A DNA stretch of 39,840 bases from Thaumarchaeota archaeon CSP1-1 (GCA_001443365.1 LDXL01000009.1:1-39840), one strand, 5' to 3'. Positions 24,659-34,214 are shown, counted from the first letter of the stretch. Notes: a model not told the origin generated them from the sequence alone. Translations and numbers: made by a program.

Positions 24659-24673
24659 TGTTCAAGTTGGACA
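24659..24673. promoter_or_regulatory. inverted repeat TGTTCA-AGT-TGGACA
   Basis: A 6-3-6 inverted repeat. The preceding CATGTA and the following bases also match the copy at 3952-3966. It lies between the hairpin at 24561-24623 and the zinc gene ending at 24717. It may control the hairpin RNA. Confidence 0.4.
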
Positions 24674-24716
24674 AATTTAATTTGATTCTAATCGCCAGTT
24701 GACAATTGTTTTTATT

Positions 24717-24950
24717 CTAAGTAAAAATATCGAGCATCATCTCATCTATTTGCTCTATTTGTCCTTCAACAATTTTGTAGGCTGATTCTAAATCCTCATC
24801 TCTTACCAAGGAAACTTCGAGGGCACATGTAGGGCAATATAATATGCCTTTCCAGCTAGCGACGACTCTTCCCTGTAAATGATCGTTACATGATATGCAT
24901 TTGGAGTTAAAGGGATAAAAATACACAAAAGTACTTTCGCCTATTTTCAA
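24717..24950 (-). CDS. small zinc-binding protein
   Basis: 77 residues with a beta-rich N-terminus (FVYFYPFNSKCISCNDHLQG) and a second pair of cysteines (LYCPTCALEVSL), giving CxxC...CxxC for one zinc, followed by an acidic helix that could mediate dimerisation (LESAYKIVEGQIEQIDEMML). It starts at TTG (24950). A weak variant of the TGTCC-N-AACA operator pattern lies about 70 bases upstream at 25021-25035. The function is unknown. Confidence 0.65.
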   Translation of the reverse strand: MKIGESTFVYFYPFNSKCISCNDHLQGRVVASWKGILYCPTCALEVSLVRDEDLESAYKIVEGQIEQIDEMMLDIFT

Positions 24951-25075
24951 AGGCTGCCCCTTCTTTGACCAATTTCCTTCATTGAAAATTTCTTAACATG
25001 TTTTGTAATAAGATAGAATTTGTCCGAATAAAACAGACACTAGTCAAAAATCAGATTATGTTTAAGATTTGATGC

Positions 25076-25207
25076 TTAATGTTTCTGTTCTTTATGGGGC
25101 TTTGTTGAAGCATTGTGGCAGTCACATTCACATAGATATGTCTTATGATCGCTCTGACAATCTATACAATCATAGTGCTTGTGGTTCTCGCAATTGGCAC
25201 ATTTCAT
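25076..25207 (-). CDS. 43-residue Cys/His-rich protein
   Basis: The frame from the ATG at 25207 encodes MKCANCENHKHYDCIDCQSD, then HKTYLCECDCHNASTKPHKE. Seven cysteines and several histidines are packed into about 30 residues, consistent with a pair of zinc sites resembling a cross-brace or knuckle fold. The clean ATG/TAA and the residue composition make it a real small gene. The role is unknown. Confidence 0.65.
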   Translation of the reverse strand: MKCANCENHKHYDCIDCQSDHKTYLCECDCHNASTKPHKEQKH

Positions 25208-25248
25208 GATATACTTCTGGTAAATACTACTTGAAAACTTTTTTATTT

Positions 25249-25908
25249 TTATTGGTCAACTTCGCTTTTTTCTTGCAATTTTTCAGTCAATTCCACATAA
25301 TTACATGGATCTAATTCTTTGGCAAACCCCTTGTCAATATGGATTAAATAAACCGAATGTAACCTTGCGTTTAAAATTTCATTATACTCTATTGGTGGAT
25401 TTTTGTAATATCGATTACAAAGGGATTGTGCTTTGATTATATCATTTTTATCACGTGAATGTGGGGGGATAAGAAAAATTTTGGGTATTGGCAAAAGCCC
25501 AATAACTGGAGTTGCTAATGAAAACTTTGAACAGTGTTGACTATATCTTGCAATTTTACTCATAATTCTTGCAGTATAGTAATCAATTGTATCCAAAGCA
25601 TGTTCTGGGGGTGTAAATCCTGTCTCTATTTCTATGATAACTGAACCATCACCCTTTTTTGCAAAAATGTCACATACTAAAATGTCAGAAACTGATTTTT
25701 CAGCATCTACTGTGTATCCTCGACCGATTAGATTTGCTGCACAAATAAGTTCCAATACAGAGTGATTGATTTTTACAAGGTTTTCTTTATAGAGATCGAT
25801 TAGCCTTTGCCTGACATAATTTAGTTTTGGAATCTCGTTATCATTAAGATTTTTTCCAAGTCTTTCTGTAATTTCATATACATCGTTTTGAAATTTTTCT
25901 AAATCCAA
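25249..25908 (-). CDS. predicted nuclease-fold protein (PD-(D/E)XK-like)
   Basis: A 219-residue soluble protein. After a helical N-terminus comes LICAANLIGRGYTVDAEKS, then DILVCDIFAKKGDGSVIIEIETG, a strand-turn-strand with D and ExE in the positions where PD-(D/E)XK nucleases have D and ExK. Downstream there is an alpha/beta core with IARYSQHCSKFSLATPVIG. The fold resembles archaeal endonuclease-like domains, but the usual lysine is replaced, so catalysis is uncertain. The start is TTG at 25908. It is not next to a methylase. Confidence 0.55.
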   Translation of the reverse strand: MDLEKFQNDVYEITERLGKNLNDNEIPKLNYVRQRLIDLYKENLVKINHSVLELICAANLIGRGYTVDAEKSVSDILVCDIFAKKGDGSVIIEIETGFTPPEHALDTIDYYTARIMSKIARYSQHCSKFSLATPVIGLLPIPKIFLIPPHSRDKNDIIKAQSLCNRYYKNPPIEYNEILNARLHSVYLIHIDKGFAKELDPCNYVELTEKLQEKSEVDQ

Positions 25909-25960
25909 AATTAACTGTACCTCTCCATTTATTTGAATTGAGTAAATTGGTTTAAAATTA

Positions 25961-26839
25961 TTAATTACTTAAAGTTGAGATTTTACCTGAAAACATTAAT
26001 CTTTTTCTTGAAAACACAACTCCTGTAATTATTGCAACAATTAATATTAACACAGCAAAAGAACCAAATTCTGGAATCACAAATGTACCAATGACTTCAA
26101 TTTCTTCAGTTCCTGCAGGGAACATAATAGTTACATCATTACCAATTATAGTTACATCATCCCATTCCTGGCCGTCAACTAGAACCAGAGATATGCCTTT
26201 TATTATATCAGTAGAAGGTTTTATGGCAAGTGTCCCGTCATCGGAGTCACTCAACATTATCACAATTGATTTGTTTTTTGTGTTAAGTGATGAACTTGAT
26301 ACAGTTGCACCAGTAATGCTATATGGTATACAATAATCATTGGCATTTAATTCGTTTACAGCACATTCTACACCGGTAGGAACTCCACCAGTTAACTCTA
26401 CTTGTGTTTTAAAGACTGTAGATTGGCCCCCTCCTTGTGCTTTAATTATATACATACCATCCTTTGTCCAGAGAGGGCTACCGGAGTTAAATTTAACGTT
26501 AAAGTCGGAATTTGGTGCTACCATAATTTGCTGTACTGTAACTAGGTTACCAATTGGGTTAGTCACCGTAATTAGGATGGGAGTTTCTGGATTATTGAGA
26601 TTAGAGTGACCACTTATACTAATTATTGAATTATGATCGTAGGTATAATCAAAATTCTCTGCCCAAAGAATTATTGGTAATGGGAGATTTTTGTGAAGCC
26701 CCAAAGTTTTGGTATCAGATATGGTAATACAGCTAGAGCATGACATATCCTGAATTGTTTGGGCAAAGATGGAATTTAGGGAAGATACTGCTATAACAAT
26801 CATCGCTAGTGAGACGAGGGCGATTTTACTTTTAGACAT
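25961..26839 (-). CDS. secreted protein with PEFG-type C-terminal sorting signal
   Basis: About 292 residues. There is an N-terminal signal peptide (KIALVSLAMIVIAVSSLN, cut after AQ), then beta-sandwich domains (YDHNSIISISGHSNLNNPET) similar to others in this region, a second beta domain, and a C-terminal PEFG motif directly before a membrane helix and basic residues (SRKRLM). PEFG-CTERM tails are known from Thaumarchaeota as predicted archaeosortase substrates, so this protein is probably anchored in the envelope. The start could also be an upstream TTG at 26845; the ATG is preferred. A TTTATATATA box lies at 26870-26879. Confidence 0.8.
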   Translation of the reverse strand: MSKSKIALVSLAMIVIAVSSLNSIFAQTIQDMSCSSCITISDTKTLGLHKNLPLPIILWAENFDYTYDHNSIISISGHSNLNNPETPILITVTNPIGNLVTVQQIMVAPNSDFNVKFNSGSPLWTKDGMYIIKAQGGGQSTVFKTQVELTGGVPTGVECAVNELNANDYCIPYSITGATVSSSSLNTKNKSIVIMLSDSDDGTLAIKPSTDIIKGISLVLVDGQEWDDVTIIGNDVTIMFPAGTEEIEVIGTFVIPEFGSFAVLILIVAIITGVVFSRKRLMFSGKISTLSN

Positions 26840-26918
26840 ATTCAACTTATAAAACGAACATTTGTTATTATTTATATATATTTGATAAATTATCCTTCAC
26901 TAGATTAGAATCATTTAG

Positions 26919-27119
26919 TTAACTTTGTAAAGTTGCATATTTTATTGAGGTTTTTTTCTTGATCCTAAATCCAGCAATTATAGGAGCCACTAACAATGAA
27001 CCTACAACAAATGCTAAAATCGCTCCAGAAGGCCATGGGAAAGCCATGCCCCAAGCGATATAATTAATAACAAAAACAGCAACAGCAATTAAAACGCCTA
27101 AGACCATTATTTGATTCAT
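26919..27119 (-). CDS. small two-span membrane protein
   Basis: 66 residues with two membrane helices (residues 4-24 and 32-50), a short tryptophan- and proline-containing loop between them (WGMAFPWPSG), and a basic C-terminus (RIKKKTSIKYATL). The ATG start at 27119 is clear. It is divergent from the large secreted protein at 27251. The function is unknown. Confidence 0.6.
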   Translation of the reverse strand: MNQIMVLGVLIAVAVFVINYIAWGMAFPWPSGAILAFVVGSLLVAPIIAGFRIKKKTSIKYATLQS

Positions 27120-27250
27120 GAATTTTCAAGATTAAACTAGGAATTAAGAATTATCAGAATTTTTTCTAGAACAACAACCTGAATATCAATAAATAATCTG
27201 GAACAAAGATACCCAAACCTTAAGTATGATTGCGGCTCATCGATCTTTTC

Positions 27251-30238
27251 ATGAAGGAGTTTGCGGTTGGGCTATCACTAGCTATACTTTTACTGATACC
27301 AGCTGCCTATGCCCAAAGCTCACAGGGGATAACCATACTTGGCGACTATACGGAATTTAAAAAAGGCCAGGACATTTTCATTTATGGCAAGCTGTCCCAG
27401 GTCAATGCCGACTCGTTTCTAATTTTAGAAATCATAAATCCTAGAGGTGACTTGTGTCAGATTCAGCAAATCGTTCCCCTTTCAAATGGTTTGTTTCTAA
27501 CAGAACCGATTCCACTTGAGGGAAGAGTTTGCGGACTGGAAGGAAATTATGAAATAAAGATTTTCTATGGCGATGATACCAAAAGTGACGAGTTTAAGGT
27601 AAGCTCATCTGTCTTTAAAGAAAAAACCGGAGCAGAGTATTTGGATTCTGCAACAAAGCTAGTCTCTGAAAAAATTGATTTTGTTGGCAAAAAAACCGAT
27701 ACTGCCATGAACTTTTACACTGAACGATTATCCGCAGCAAATGCCATACCATCTGAGGATACAATCTCGGCACTAGAAGCAATCTATGTTGATTTGATGG
27801 ACGAGTTTTTCATAAGTGACGAGATCCTTGAAATTGATGATGAAATAAGACCTGCAATAGAGAACACCTTGGCAAAAACTGCCTCACTTGTAGAAGAAAA
27901 CAAGATCCCATTTGATATTGCAAAAGACATTGACAGAAAAACATACTCTGCAATTTTTTATTATGACATTGGCAACACCCAAAAGGCAATAGAAACACTA
28001 AATGATGTATTTATTTTAATTTCAAACTCTGATCCAATAAAGCTCCAAGAGGCTCCTCAAAAAAGTTTTGCAGAGCTAGACGAGTCTCTTCTTAATCTTA
28101 TGACAAAGACCCAGTCTATTCTGAGCAGACCAGTTAAAGAAGAGATCGGATTTATCTATGCTCGCGGTACTGCTCCAATTTACAGCGAGGAGATAAATTC
28201 CCTAATTGATCTTCTATCCAAATCTCGATATCTTGATGTAGTATTGCAAAAAAATGATCCACTATATCGTTTTGTGTCAAGCCAGTGGGAGTCAACAAAG
28301 CCCTCGCTTTTTGAAAAAGAGTCTATTGAAAAACTCTTAGAACAAAAAGACAAAGTAGATAAACTCCACAAGGCAGCCTTGCTTTTACGCCAACTCGATA
28401 AAGTAGATAGATTCATCTCATCTGATTCGGAACAAAACTCAGAGCTTGCAAACCTGCTTTCTCCAAAATGGGACGAGATTCGTAATCAATTGACCCTGGC
28501 AACCTCAGTAGACCAGATTCTAGATTCGCAAAAAAAGATTGAGGACATGAAAAATGTCATAGATGCCTCATCAAGGATATCAAAGGCAATTGAGATCCTA
28601 AAGGGGATTAACATTAATGACGCTCTACTTGATAATTGGGAGACTCTCCTTGCTCAGATAAAAGAGCAAAATTCTCTTGAAGAGATTCTTTTGGTTGTAT
28701 CAGAATTTGATAAATCAATGAATGATCTTCGAGAAAAGCGAAACCCGTTATCTATCTTAAAGTTCGAGTATGAGGACATGAAGGCAAAGGCAGAGCTTCA
28801 GGCTGATAACAAAAACCTATTCACAATAAACAATGCTCTAAAAATAATTGATACCGCTCAGCAAATGGAACAAGGAAATCCATCTGTATCAAAAATAGAC
28901 AGAATTGAGGTTTTACTTTCATGGGCAAGTGCAATTGCACCAGAGATAAAAAGTGAGCTAGATGCATACTCCAAGGATGCCTACAAGATTAGAGCGGCAG
29001 ACATTTTACAGAGAGCGCAATCAGTTGAGGATCTCGTTGAGCTAAGTCTAACTAAAAGCAGATTCTTGCCAGGTTATGTCGACTTTGCTGATTCAATTAA
29101 ATCCAAAGTGGATGAGGCTCGTGCGCTTGTAATTAAAAATGATCTTGATGCAGCAGACAATATGGTGCGCAAGATATTTGATGAATGGCAAGAGGTCTCA
29201 GCTGCATATAGCAAAGACCCACATGGCTCTGATGTAGGTTACAGCAGTGATGAGCTAAAAAGAATCGAGTACAGAAAAAAGCTTGATGCATTATCCAACA
29301 CGGTCTCTAACTTTTACAACTCTGGTTTTGCTCCCCACTCTGATGAATTTTCAGATATGCTCAATACCGCATCTGACTATGTAGTTCATGGAAACTTTCT
29401 TGGCGCTGATTCAAAAATAAAGGAGATGAATCAGCATCTTAGAAACTATTTGGTTCTAAGTAATGACCGAATTATATTTAATTCAAAGTATGATCCAGAA
29501 TATGGATTCTGGATACTGCAAGGTTATGTTGACAAGCCTGACATGGATAGGCGAGAGCAAATCTATGTTACTGTCTATTCGATGGACGGAGAAAAACACA
29601 GCTCACTACAGTTTCATGATACTAAACACGGCGCGTTTTTCACTCAATGGGAGGCTCCAGTAGAGTCTGGTCTTTACATAATCATGTTACAATACCAAAA
29701 TGCACAAGCATCCCAGCTAGTCAATGTTGAAGAAAAAATAGACCGAACCTACTCATCATCAGATCTTGAGCGGATTACTCTATCGGAGGATTTTGAGCAA
29801 CTCAAAGAGTTTGTCGAAAAATTCGGTGGTGCAAATCTTAGTTCAAACTCTGACAAGTTTGAGATCATATTTGGTGAAATCACATCTGCACTAGCAGACC
29901 AGAACCTGGAAAAGGCAGACGCAAAACTCTCAGAGCTCAAACGACTAATTGAAAGACACCTTCCGGCAAGGTCAAGAGCTGCAGTTGTAGAGGCAGTGTT
30001 TGATAATGATAAGCTTGTAATTTCTGGAGCAGTCCAAAAAACTCTCTCCTTCCGCGAGGATCTTTTCGTCGACATATTTGATCAGAGAGGAAACCACATT
30101 GATGAGATTGTATTAAAGGATACTTCGTCTGGCCAATTCAACGAAGTGCTTTCAAAACCATTTGAGCCTGGAATGTATGTCGCACAGCTGCAGTATCATG
30201 ATTTGACTGTCTCAGACTTTTTTTATGTGACGGGCTAA
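27251..30238 (+). CDS. large secreted helical protein with terminal beta-sandwiches
   Basis: About 995 residues. The signal peptide (FAVGLSLAILLLIPAAYA) is followed by a beta-sandwich domain (about residues 20-120) with FKKGQDIFIYGKLS, then about 600 residues of predicted helices in long charged runs, and finally two beta-sandwiches near residues 745-830 and 915-995 (YGFWILQGYVDK; KLVISGAVQKTLSF). Base composition is higher in G and C than in neighbouring genes (about 40-45% in sampled lines against about 33-35%), suggesting different codon pressure or origin. It probably forms an extended rod at the cell surface. The ATG at 27251 gives the best signal peptide; a TTG lies seven codons upstream. 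Confidence 0.8.
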   Translation: MKEFAVGLSLAILLLIPAAYAQSSQGITILGDYTEFKKGQDIFIYGKLSQVNADSFLILEIINPRGDLCQIQQIVPLSNGLFLTEPIPLEGRVCGLEGNYEIKIFYGDDTKSDEFKVSSSVFKEKTGAEYLDSATKLVSEKIDFVGKKTDTAMNFYTERLSAANAIPSEDTISALEAIYVDLMDEFFISDEILEIDDEIRPAIENTLAKTASLVEENKIPFDIAKDIDRKTYSAIFYYDIGNTQKAIETLNDVFILISNSDPIKLQEAPQKSFAELDESLLNLMTKTQSILSRPVKEEIGFIYARGTAPIYSEEINSLIDLLSKSRYLDVVLQKNDPLYRFVSSQWESTKPSLFEKESIEKLLEQKDKVDKLHKAALLLRQLDKVDRFISSDSEQNSELANLLSPKWDEIRNQLTLATSVDQILDSQKKIEDMKNVIDASSRISKAIEILKGININDALLDNWETLLAQIKEQNSLEEILLVVSEFDKSMNDLREKRNPLSILKFEYEDMKAKAELQADNKNLFTINNALKIIDTAQQMEQGNPSVSKIDRIEVLLSWASAIAPEIKSELDAYSKDAYKIRAADILQRAQSVEDLVELSLTKSRFLPGYVDFADSIKSKVDEARALVIKNDLDAADNMVRKIFDEWQEVSAAYSKDPHGSDVGYSSDELKRIEYRKKLDALSNTVSNFYNSGFAPHSDEFSDMLNTASDYVVHGNFLGADSKIKEMNQHLRNYLVLSNDRIIFNSKYDPEYGFWILQGYVDKPDMDRREQIYVTVYSMDGEKHSSLQFHDTKHGAFFTQWEAPVESGLYIIMLQYQNAQASQLVNVEEKIDRTYSSSDLERITLSEDFEQLKEFVEKFGGANLSSNSDKFEIIFGEITSALADQNLEKADAKLSELKRLIERHLPARSRAAVVEAVFDNDKLVISGAVQKTLSFREDLFVDIFDQRGNHIDEIVLKDTSSGQFNEVLSKPFEPGMYVAQLQYHDLTVSDFFYVTG

Positions 30239-30304
30239 ATTACTGAAATAACTCTATGATGGGCTGAAATATCTGAAAACCCAACACTAACAGGAATTAG
30301 CCTT

Positions 30305-31444
30305 TTAATTTTTGAAAAGATATTGCATCCCACTAACAAATTCTTCATGGGTGATTTTACCTGAAATCCACCAAATCGCTCTGGTCTTGAACCATTGAGG
30401 TAGAGATTTTGGTAACTCATCATTAGGGATTTCTTCTTCAATATTTTCAGCAAATGGTACCATTAACAAAATATTTTTTTCTCTTTGTTTTACCCACTCT
30501 ATAGTTGTATCAGACTCTAAAAGATCGTCTTTCAAATCTTTTGGAGGGTCTGTAAAAATTACATTCCTAGAATCTTTAGAAATAAATTCAACAGTACTGC
30601 CTAAATCTATCTCGTCTTCAGTTAATATCTCCAAACTTTTTGCAAAATGCTCGTCTGTTATTCTTCCATCAAGCCACCATTGCGTAATTTCTGCTTGCAT
30701 GGCAATTTTGTATTGAGGAATGACAATATCTTTATCAATTTCATTTGAAAAAACCTTTTTGCCAATTGCATCAGCATATGGTGCCATCACCGTCCATCTG
30801 TGACTGTCAGTATCCATTCTAGTTTTTACAGGCAAACATTTTGCCTCATCGTACTCTTCTTCTACACAATAATCGTACTTTGCATCTAGATCATGTACAT
30901 GATCCTCTACCACTTTAGAATCAAATCCCAGATAGTACAAAATGAAATGAGATAGTTCGTGAGTTAAAATCCAGTTTGGATCTGAAAATTTGAAGTTTGG
31001 ACAGTCACAAAACACAATTGTGTGGTTATGCGTCCATTCTCTTCCAATGTGGCTGTAAAAACCCCCAATGTCGTTGCTGTGAAGTTCTGCACGTCCTTTG
31101 TTTCTATCATAAACTACAATCAAAAGATCCAAGTCAGCAGAAGGTTCAAACTCTGTATTGTATTTCTTTTCTGTCATGCATATTGGTTTGAAGTTGGTAT
31201 TTTCAAGTTGATATAATCCAAAATAACTTTGGGTAATCTCATTGTACCTTTCAGTCATCTGATAATGATAGTTACTGCATGCAGGATAACTTGAAATCAT
31301 TACTAGTTGCCATGTCAGTTTATCGGATTGATGGACTGCATAAGATGGAACAGCACTGCTAGAAACTAAAATTAAAGCAATTATAATAGGAAAAATTATG
31401 AAGATTCCTTTTTTTGAGAATACATTACATTGATTCAGGACCAT
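30305..31444 (-). CDS. secreted/anchored zinc metalloprotease with tryptophan modules
   Basis: About 379 residues. The N-terminal signal segment (FIIFPIIIALILVSSSAV) is followed by a protease domain with HELSH (H162, E163, H166 from the ATG) and possible third ligands in VVEDHVHDLDAK 16-18 residues later; this resembles a gluzincin or metzincin-like arrangement. Cysteines in CDCP and CVEE may form disulfides. The C-terminal 150 residues contain two tryptophan modules (QWWLDGRITDEHFAKSLEIL; WFKTRAIWWISGKITHEEF), shared with the proteins at 23741 and 35344. It probably processes or anchors surface proteins. The ATG at 31444 is preferred to TTG 31456. The protease group is inferred from the HExxH motif. 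Confidence 0.75.
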   Translation of the reverse strand: MVLNQCNVFSKKGIFIIFPIIIALILVSSSAVPSYAVHQSDKLTWQLVMISSYPACSNYHYQMTERYNEITQSYFGLYQLENTNFKPICMTEKKYNTEFEPSADLDLLIVVYDRNKGRAELHSNDIGGFYSHIGREWTHNHTIVFCDCPNFKFSDPNWILTHELSHFILYYLGFDSKVVEDHVHDLDAKYDYCVEEEYDEAKCLPVKTRMDTDSHRWTVMAPYADAIGKKVFSNEIDKDIVIPQYKIAMQAEITQWWLDGRITDEHFAKSLEILTEDEIDLGSTVEFISKDSRNVIFTDPPKDLKDDLLESDTTIEWVKQREKNILLMVPFAENIEEEIPNDELPKSLPQWFKTRAIWWISGKITHEEFVSGMQYLFKN

Positions 31445-31685
31445 GCCCCCATTCAATGTATTTTATTTTCCTATACACCAATATGCCCAATTAATTATAG
31501 TGTTAAAGATACTTAAGTAATTTGATATTCCTAATCTAGTTTTCACACTCTAAAGTGAATTAGCGAAAAATTGGGATCAAATCTACACTATAATAGATCA
31601 TCCCCTGGCTAATATCATCTGCAAATGAGTTTATCGAAATAGAGTAAAAAAAGAAAAAAATAGGAGGAATTAGTAATTTAGAATT

Positions 31686-32606
31686 TCAATTATACTGATG
31701 CTCTAAAAATCTCTCAAAATCTAATGGTAATGAGTTCTGCCAAGAATAATTAAATAGTTTTTTCATTGAACTGATCAAGGAATTAGTATCTGTCCAAAAC
31801 GCAAAAGCATTTCTTGAAGTTTGATCGGCATTTCTCAAAAATACGAGAACCTCATCAGAGTCCTTTACAATAAAACATTGATTATCTAAATCGTGTGTTG
31901 GCATCAATCGAATTTTAGAACGATCAAGTGTCTGAATAAAACGAGGAATTTTTTGAGTTGGTGAGATAATCAGCTTTACATCAATGGGTAGATTTCCCAA
32001 CATATCAAGAAAATCAGAGTAATAGAATCGTGAAAGATCCTTTTCAGTACATATAATTTTGATTTCATTTTCTGCATCCTTTATCATTTCTTTTAGTTTG
32101 TTGTTAATTCTAGGAATTCCTTGAAGCATTTGAAATTTTTCTAACTTTCCATCAGTTAAACTTGAATCAAATGATGGAACTTTATTCCATAATTGTGCTA
32201 CCTCTAATTCTTTTTTTGCTAACTTGTTGACATTTTCTTGTGCATCATTTACCATTGTTAAAATTGCCTTATCCATTGGCAGTGCAGAATATTTAGTCGG
32301 ATGATGAAATTCAGAAGAGATTATTCCAAGATTTAATAAATCATTTAAAACATTGTATGTTTCAGTTCTTGGTAATTTTAAGGCCTTACAAACTTCTGGG
32401 GATGTCTTTGAGCCATATTTTCCTAAATATATGAAAACTTTAGCTTGGTTTCTTGTAAGACCAAACTTTAAAAGCTCATTACATATTTTTTCAAGTTCAA
32501 GCTTATACTCGTGCATTTGTGAATCTGGTTCAGAATCAAAAACTGTCGTTATTGCCTGTTCTGTAGACTTCATAATTATAGATGATTTAGAATCACTTAT
32601 AGTCAA
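31686..32606 (-). CDS. TrmB-type transcriptional regulator
   Basis: 306 residues. A winged helix-turn-helix lies at about 38-105 (LTRNQAKVFIYLGKYGSKTS, then LPRTETYNVLNDLLNLGIIS), typical of TrmB/sugar-responsive archaeal regulators. A coiled linker and a C-terminal effector-type region (EIKIICTEKDLSRFYYSDFL) follow. It regulates transcription through DNA binding; the ligand is unknown. It starts at TTG (32606) or an ATG near 32573. It lies 61 bases downstream of the histidine kinase on the same strand, so the two could be an operon. Confidence 0.85.
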   Translation of the reverse strand: MTISDSKSSIIMKSTEQAITTVFDSEPDSQMHEYKLELEKICNELLKFGLTRNQAKVFIYLGKYGSKTSPEVCKALKLPRTETYNVLNDLLNLGIISSEFHHPTKYSALPMDKAILTMVNDAQENVNKLAKKELEVAQLWNKVPSFDSSLTDGKLEKFQMLQGIPRINNKLKEMIKDAENEIKIICTEKDLSRFYYSDFLDMLGNLPIDVKLIISPTQKIPRFIQTLDRSKIRLMPTHDLDNQCFIVKDSDEVLVFLRNADQTSRNAFAFWTDTNSLISSMKKLFNYSWQNSLPLDFERFLEHQYN

Positions 32607-32667
32607 TATGGAAATATCTTCTAATTTTTTGTTCCAATATGGAAGAGTAGAAAGAAATTATTTGATT

Positions 32668-33765
32668 CTAAAGGCTATCAGAACTAGAGTCTGAAGCCTT
32701 GTAATATCCACGAAGGTTTTTTGGCAATCTGACACTAAATACTGTAGGTGGACTAGATACCTCAATGTTACCTCCATGTTGTTCTATAATATTTTTACAA
32801 ATAGATAATCCAAGACCTGTTCCAGTATCTTTTGTTGTATATAATGGGTCAAAGATCTTTTCCATAACAGATTTTGTCATGCCAGGTCCAGAATCTTCAA
32901 ACTTTATTAAAGCATCATCGTCATCTTCTACGATTTTAATTTTAATTTCGCCTTTACCATCCATTGCCTGATATGCATTTGTAATTATATTAGAAAAAAC
33001 AGCCTCTAGTTTTCTAGAGTCACAGTTTACTACAATATTTTGTAAGTTTAGTTTTATCTTGACATCGTTTGGAAGATCCATTCCTGAGATAGTTGATTTT
33101 AAAATCTCTTCAACAGATTGTCTTTTCAAATGTAGTTCTGATTGTCTTACAAAATCTAAAACATCCTCTATTTGGTAAGTAATCTTTTTTAGTGCACTTT
33201 CAATTCGTTGAAATTTTTGTGCTGTCTTTTCATCCATGTTGTTGTTTCCAAGTTTTAAAATTTCTACTGTACTTTTTACAACACTAAGGGGGTTACGTAA
33301 ATCATGGACTAATCTAGAAGACAGCTGGCCAACGCTTGCCATTTTTTCTGTTTTGATTAGATCACGGGTTTTTGTTTCGACTTCCATGAGAAGTTTATTA
33401 CGTTGAAGTTCAAGATTTTTTTCTCTTTCCACAACACTACCGAAATCTTTTTTGAGTTTTTTTGATAGTTGGTTATAATGTGCCTTTTGGGTTTCTAATT
33501 CCAAATTAATGCGCTCCAAGTATTGATTTTTTTCATTTAAACTATTTGTAATTTCTTGTAAAAATTCTACTTTGCCTTTTAGTTCTCTATTTGCCCGTGC
33601 AGAGTCATTAATTTTTTGATTTGCTAAGGTAGCCAAATCCATTAGTTGGAGTTCTTTTTCATTTAGTTCTTGTTTTGTTAATTCAAGCTCTTTGTAGGTC
33701 TTGATAGTCATTTCTGACAGATCTTCTAATAATTTATGATTATGACTAGGCTCCGGCGTCTGCAA
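32668..33765 (-). CDS. soluble sensor histidine kinase
   Basis: 365 residues without a membrane segment. An N-terminal coiled-coil (about 20-140) is followed by HisKA with the phosphorylated H154 in LVHDLRNPLSV, the N box NIITNAYQAM (259-268), the G1 box FEDSGPGM, the F box IFDPLYTT and the G2 box GTGLGLS (315-321). All ATPase motifs are present. No receiver follows; the next gene is a TrmB regulator, so this may be a nonstandard pair, or it may signal to the receivers at 15713 or 38474. The start appears to be TTG at 33765; the next ATG is 18 codons in. There is no PAS or GAF domain. Confidence 0.9.
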   Translation of the reverse strand: MQTPEPSHNHKLLEDLSEMTIKTYKELELTKQELNEKELQLMDLATLANQKINDSARANRELKGKVEFLQEITNSLNEKNQYLERINLELETQKAHYNQLSKKLKKDFGSVVEREKNLELQRNKLLMEVETKTRDLIKTEKMASVGQLSSRLVHDLRNPLSVVKSTVEILKLGNNNMDEKTAQKFQRIESALKKITYQIEDVLDFVRQSELHLKRQSVEEILKSTISGMDLPNDVKIKLNLQNIVVNCDSRKLEAVFSNIITNAYQAMDGKGEIKIKIVEDDDDALIKFEDSGPGMTKSVMEKIFDPLYTTKDTGTGLGLSICKNIIEQHGGNIEVSSPPTVFSVRLPKNLRGYYKASDSSSDSL

Positions 33766-33883
33766 ATGAATCTAGGGATATTTTCCAAAAAATTTCCTAT
33801 TATCTTATGTATGTTAATTACGGACACACATTATTCTCTTCTAACCTGCCCTTGAGAAAGAGGCTATTGGCTAGAATGCCAAT

Positions 33884-34189
33884 TTGGAACTTGTAAATTC
33901 GATCAAATTCCGCGCTCGATATATGAAATTTGATAGTATTGATATCATGTTTGAAACGAGGGTTAACTTGGGCTGCGGGATAATCAAAAACCTCTCATCT
34001 ATTCTAATAGATGAGCAGGGAGTCCCTATTGAAAATATCTGGGACACCATAGAGGAATTTGGAATCAGGAGAGAGGAACTAAAAAAGCTTGATCCTACCT
34101 ACAAAGAACTCTTTGAGATATACTCTGCAATTAGAGCATATCGAGTAAGTGTCAGATATCTAAAGCAATTGAAGACTCGCTTTGCCTAA
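33884..34189 (+). CDS. hypothetical protein, 101 residues
   Basis: 101 residues, helical with a conserved-looking core (RVNLGCGIIKNLSSILIDEQ, then ENIWDTIEEFGIRREELKKL). Residues 78-101 form a basic amphipathic helix (YSAIRAYRVSVRYLKQLKTR). The frame opens at TTG 33884; a later ATG lies 13 codons in. I do not recognise the family. Confidence 0.5.
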   Translation: MELVNSIKFRARYMKFDSIDIMFETRVNLGCGIIKNLSSILIDEQGVPIENIWDTIEEFGIRREELKKLDPTYKELFEIYSAIRAYRVSVRYLKQLKTRFA

Positions 34190-34214
34190 ATCAGCGAAAA
34201 CTCAGGTAAAGGAC

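Noticed and set aside
29749-30075. A 108-codon minus-strand frame inside the large secreted protein gene
   Set aside because: It is a shadow frame; the plus-strand protein has a signal peptide and continuous domain structure.
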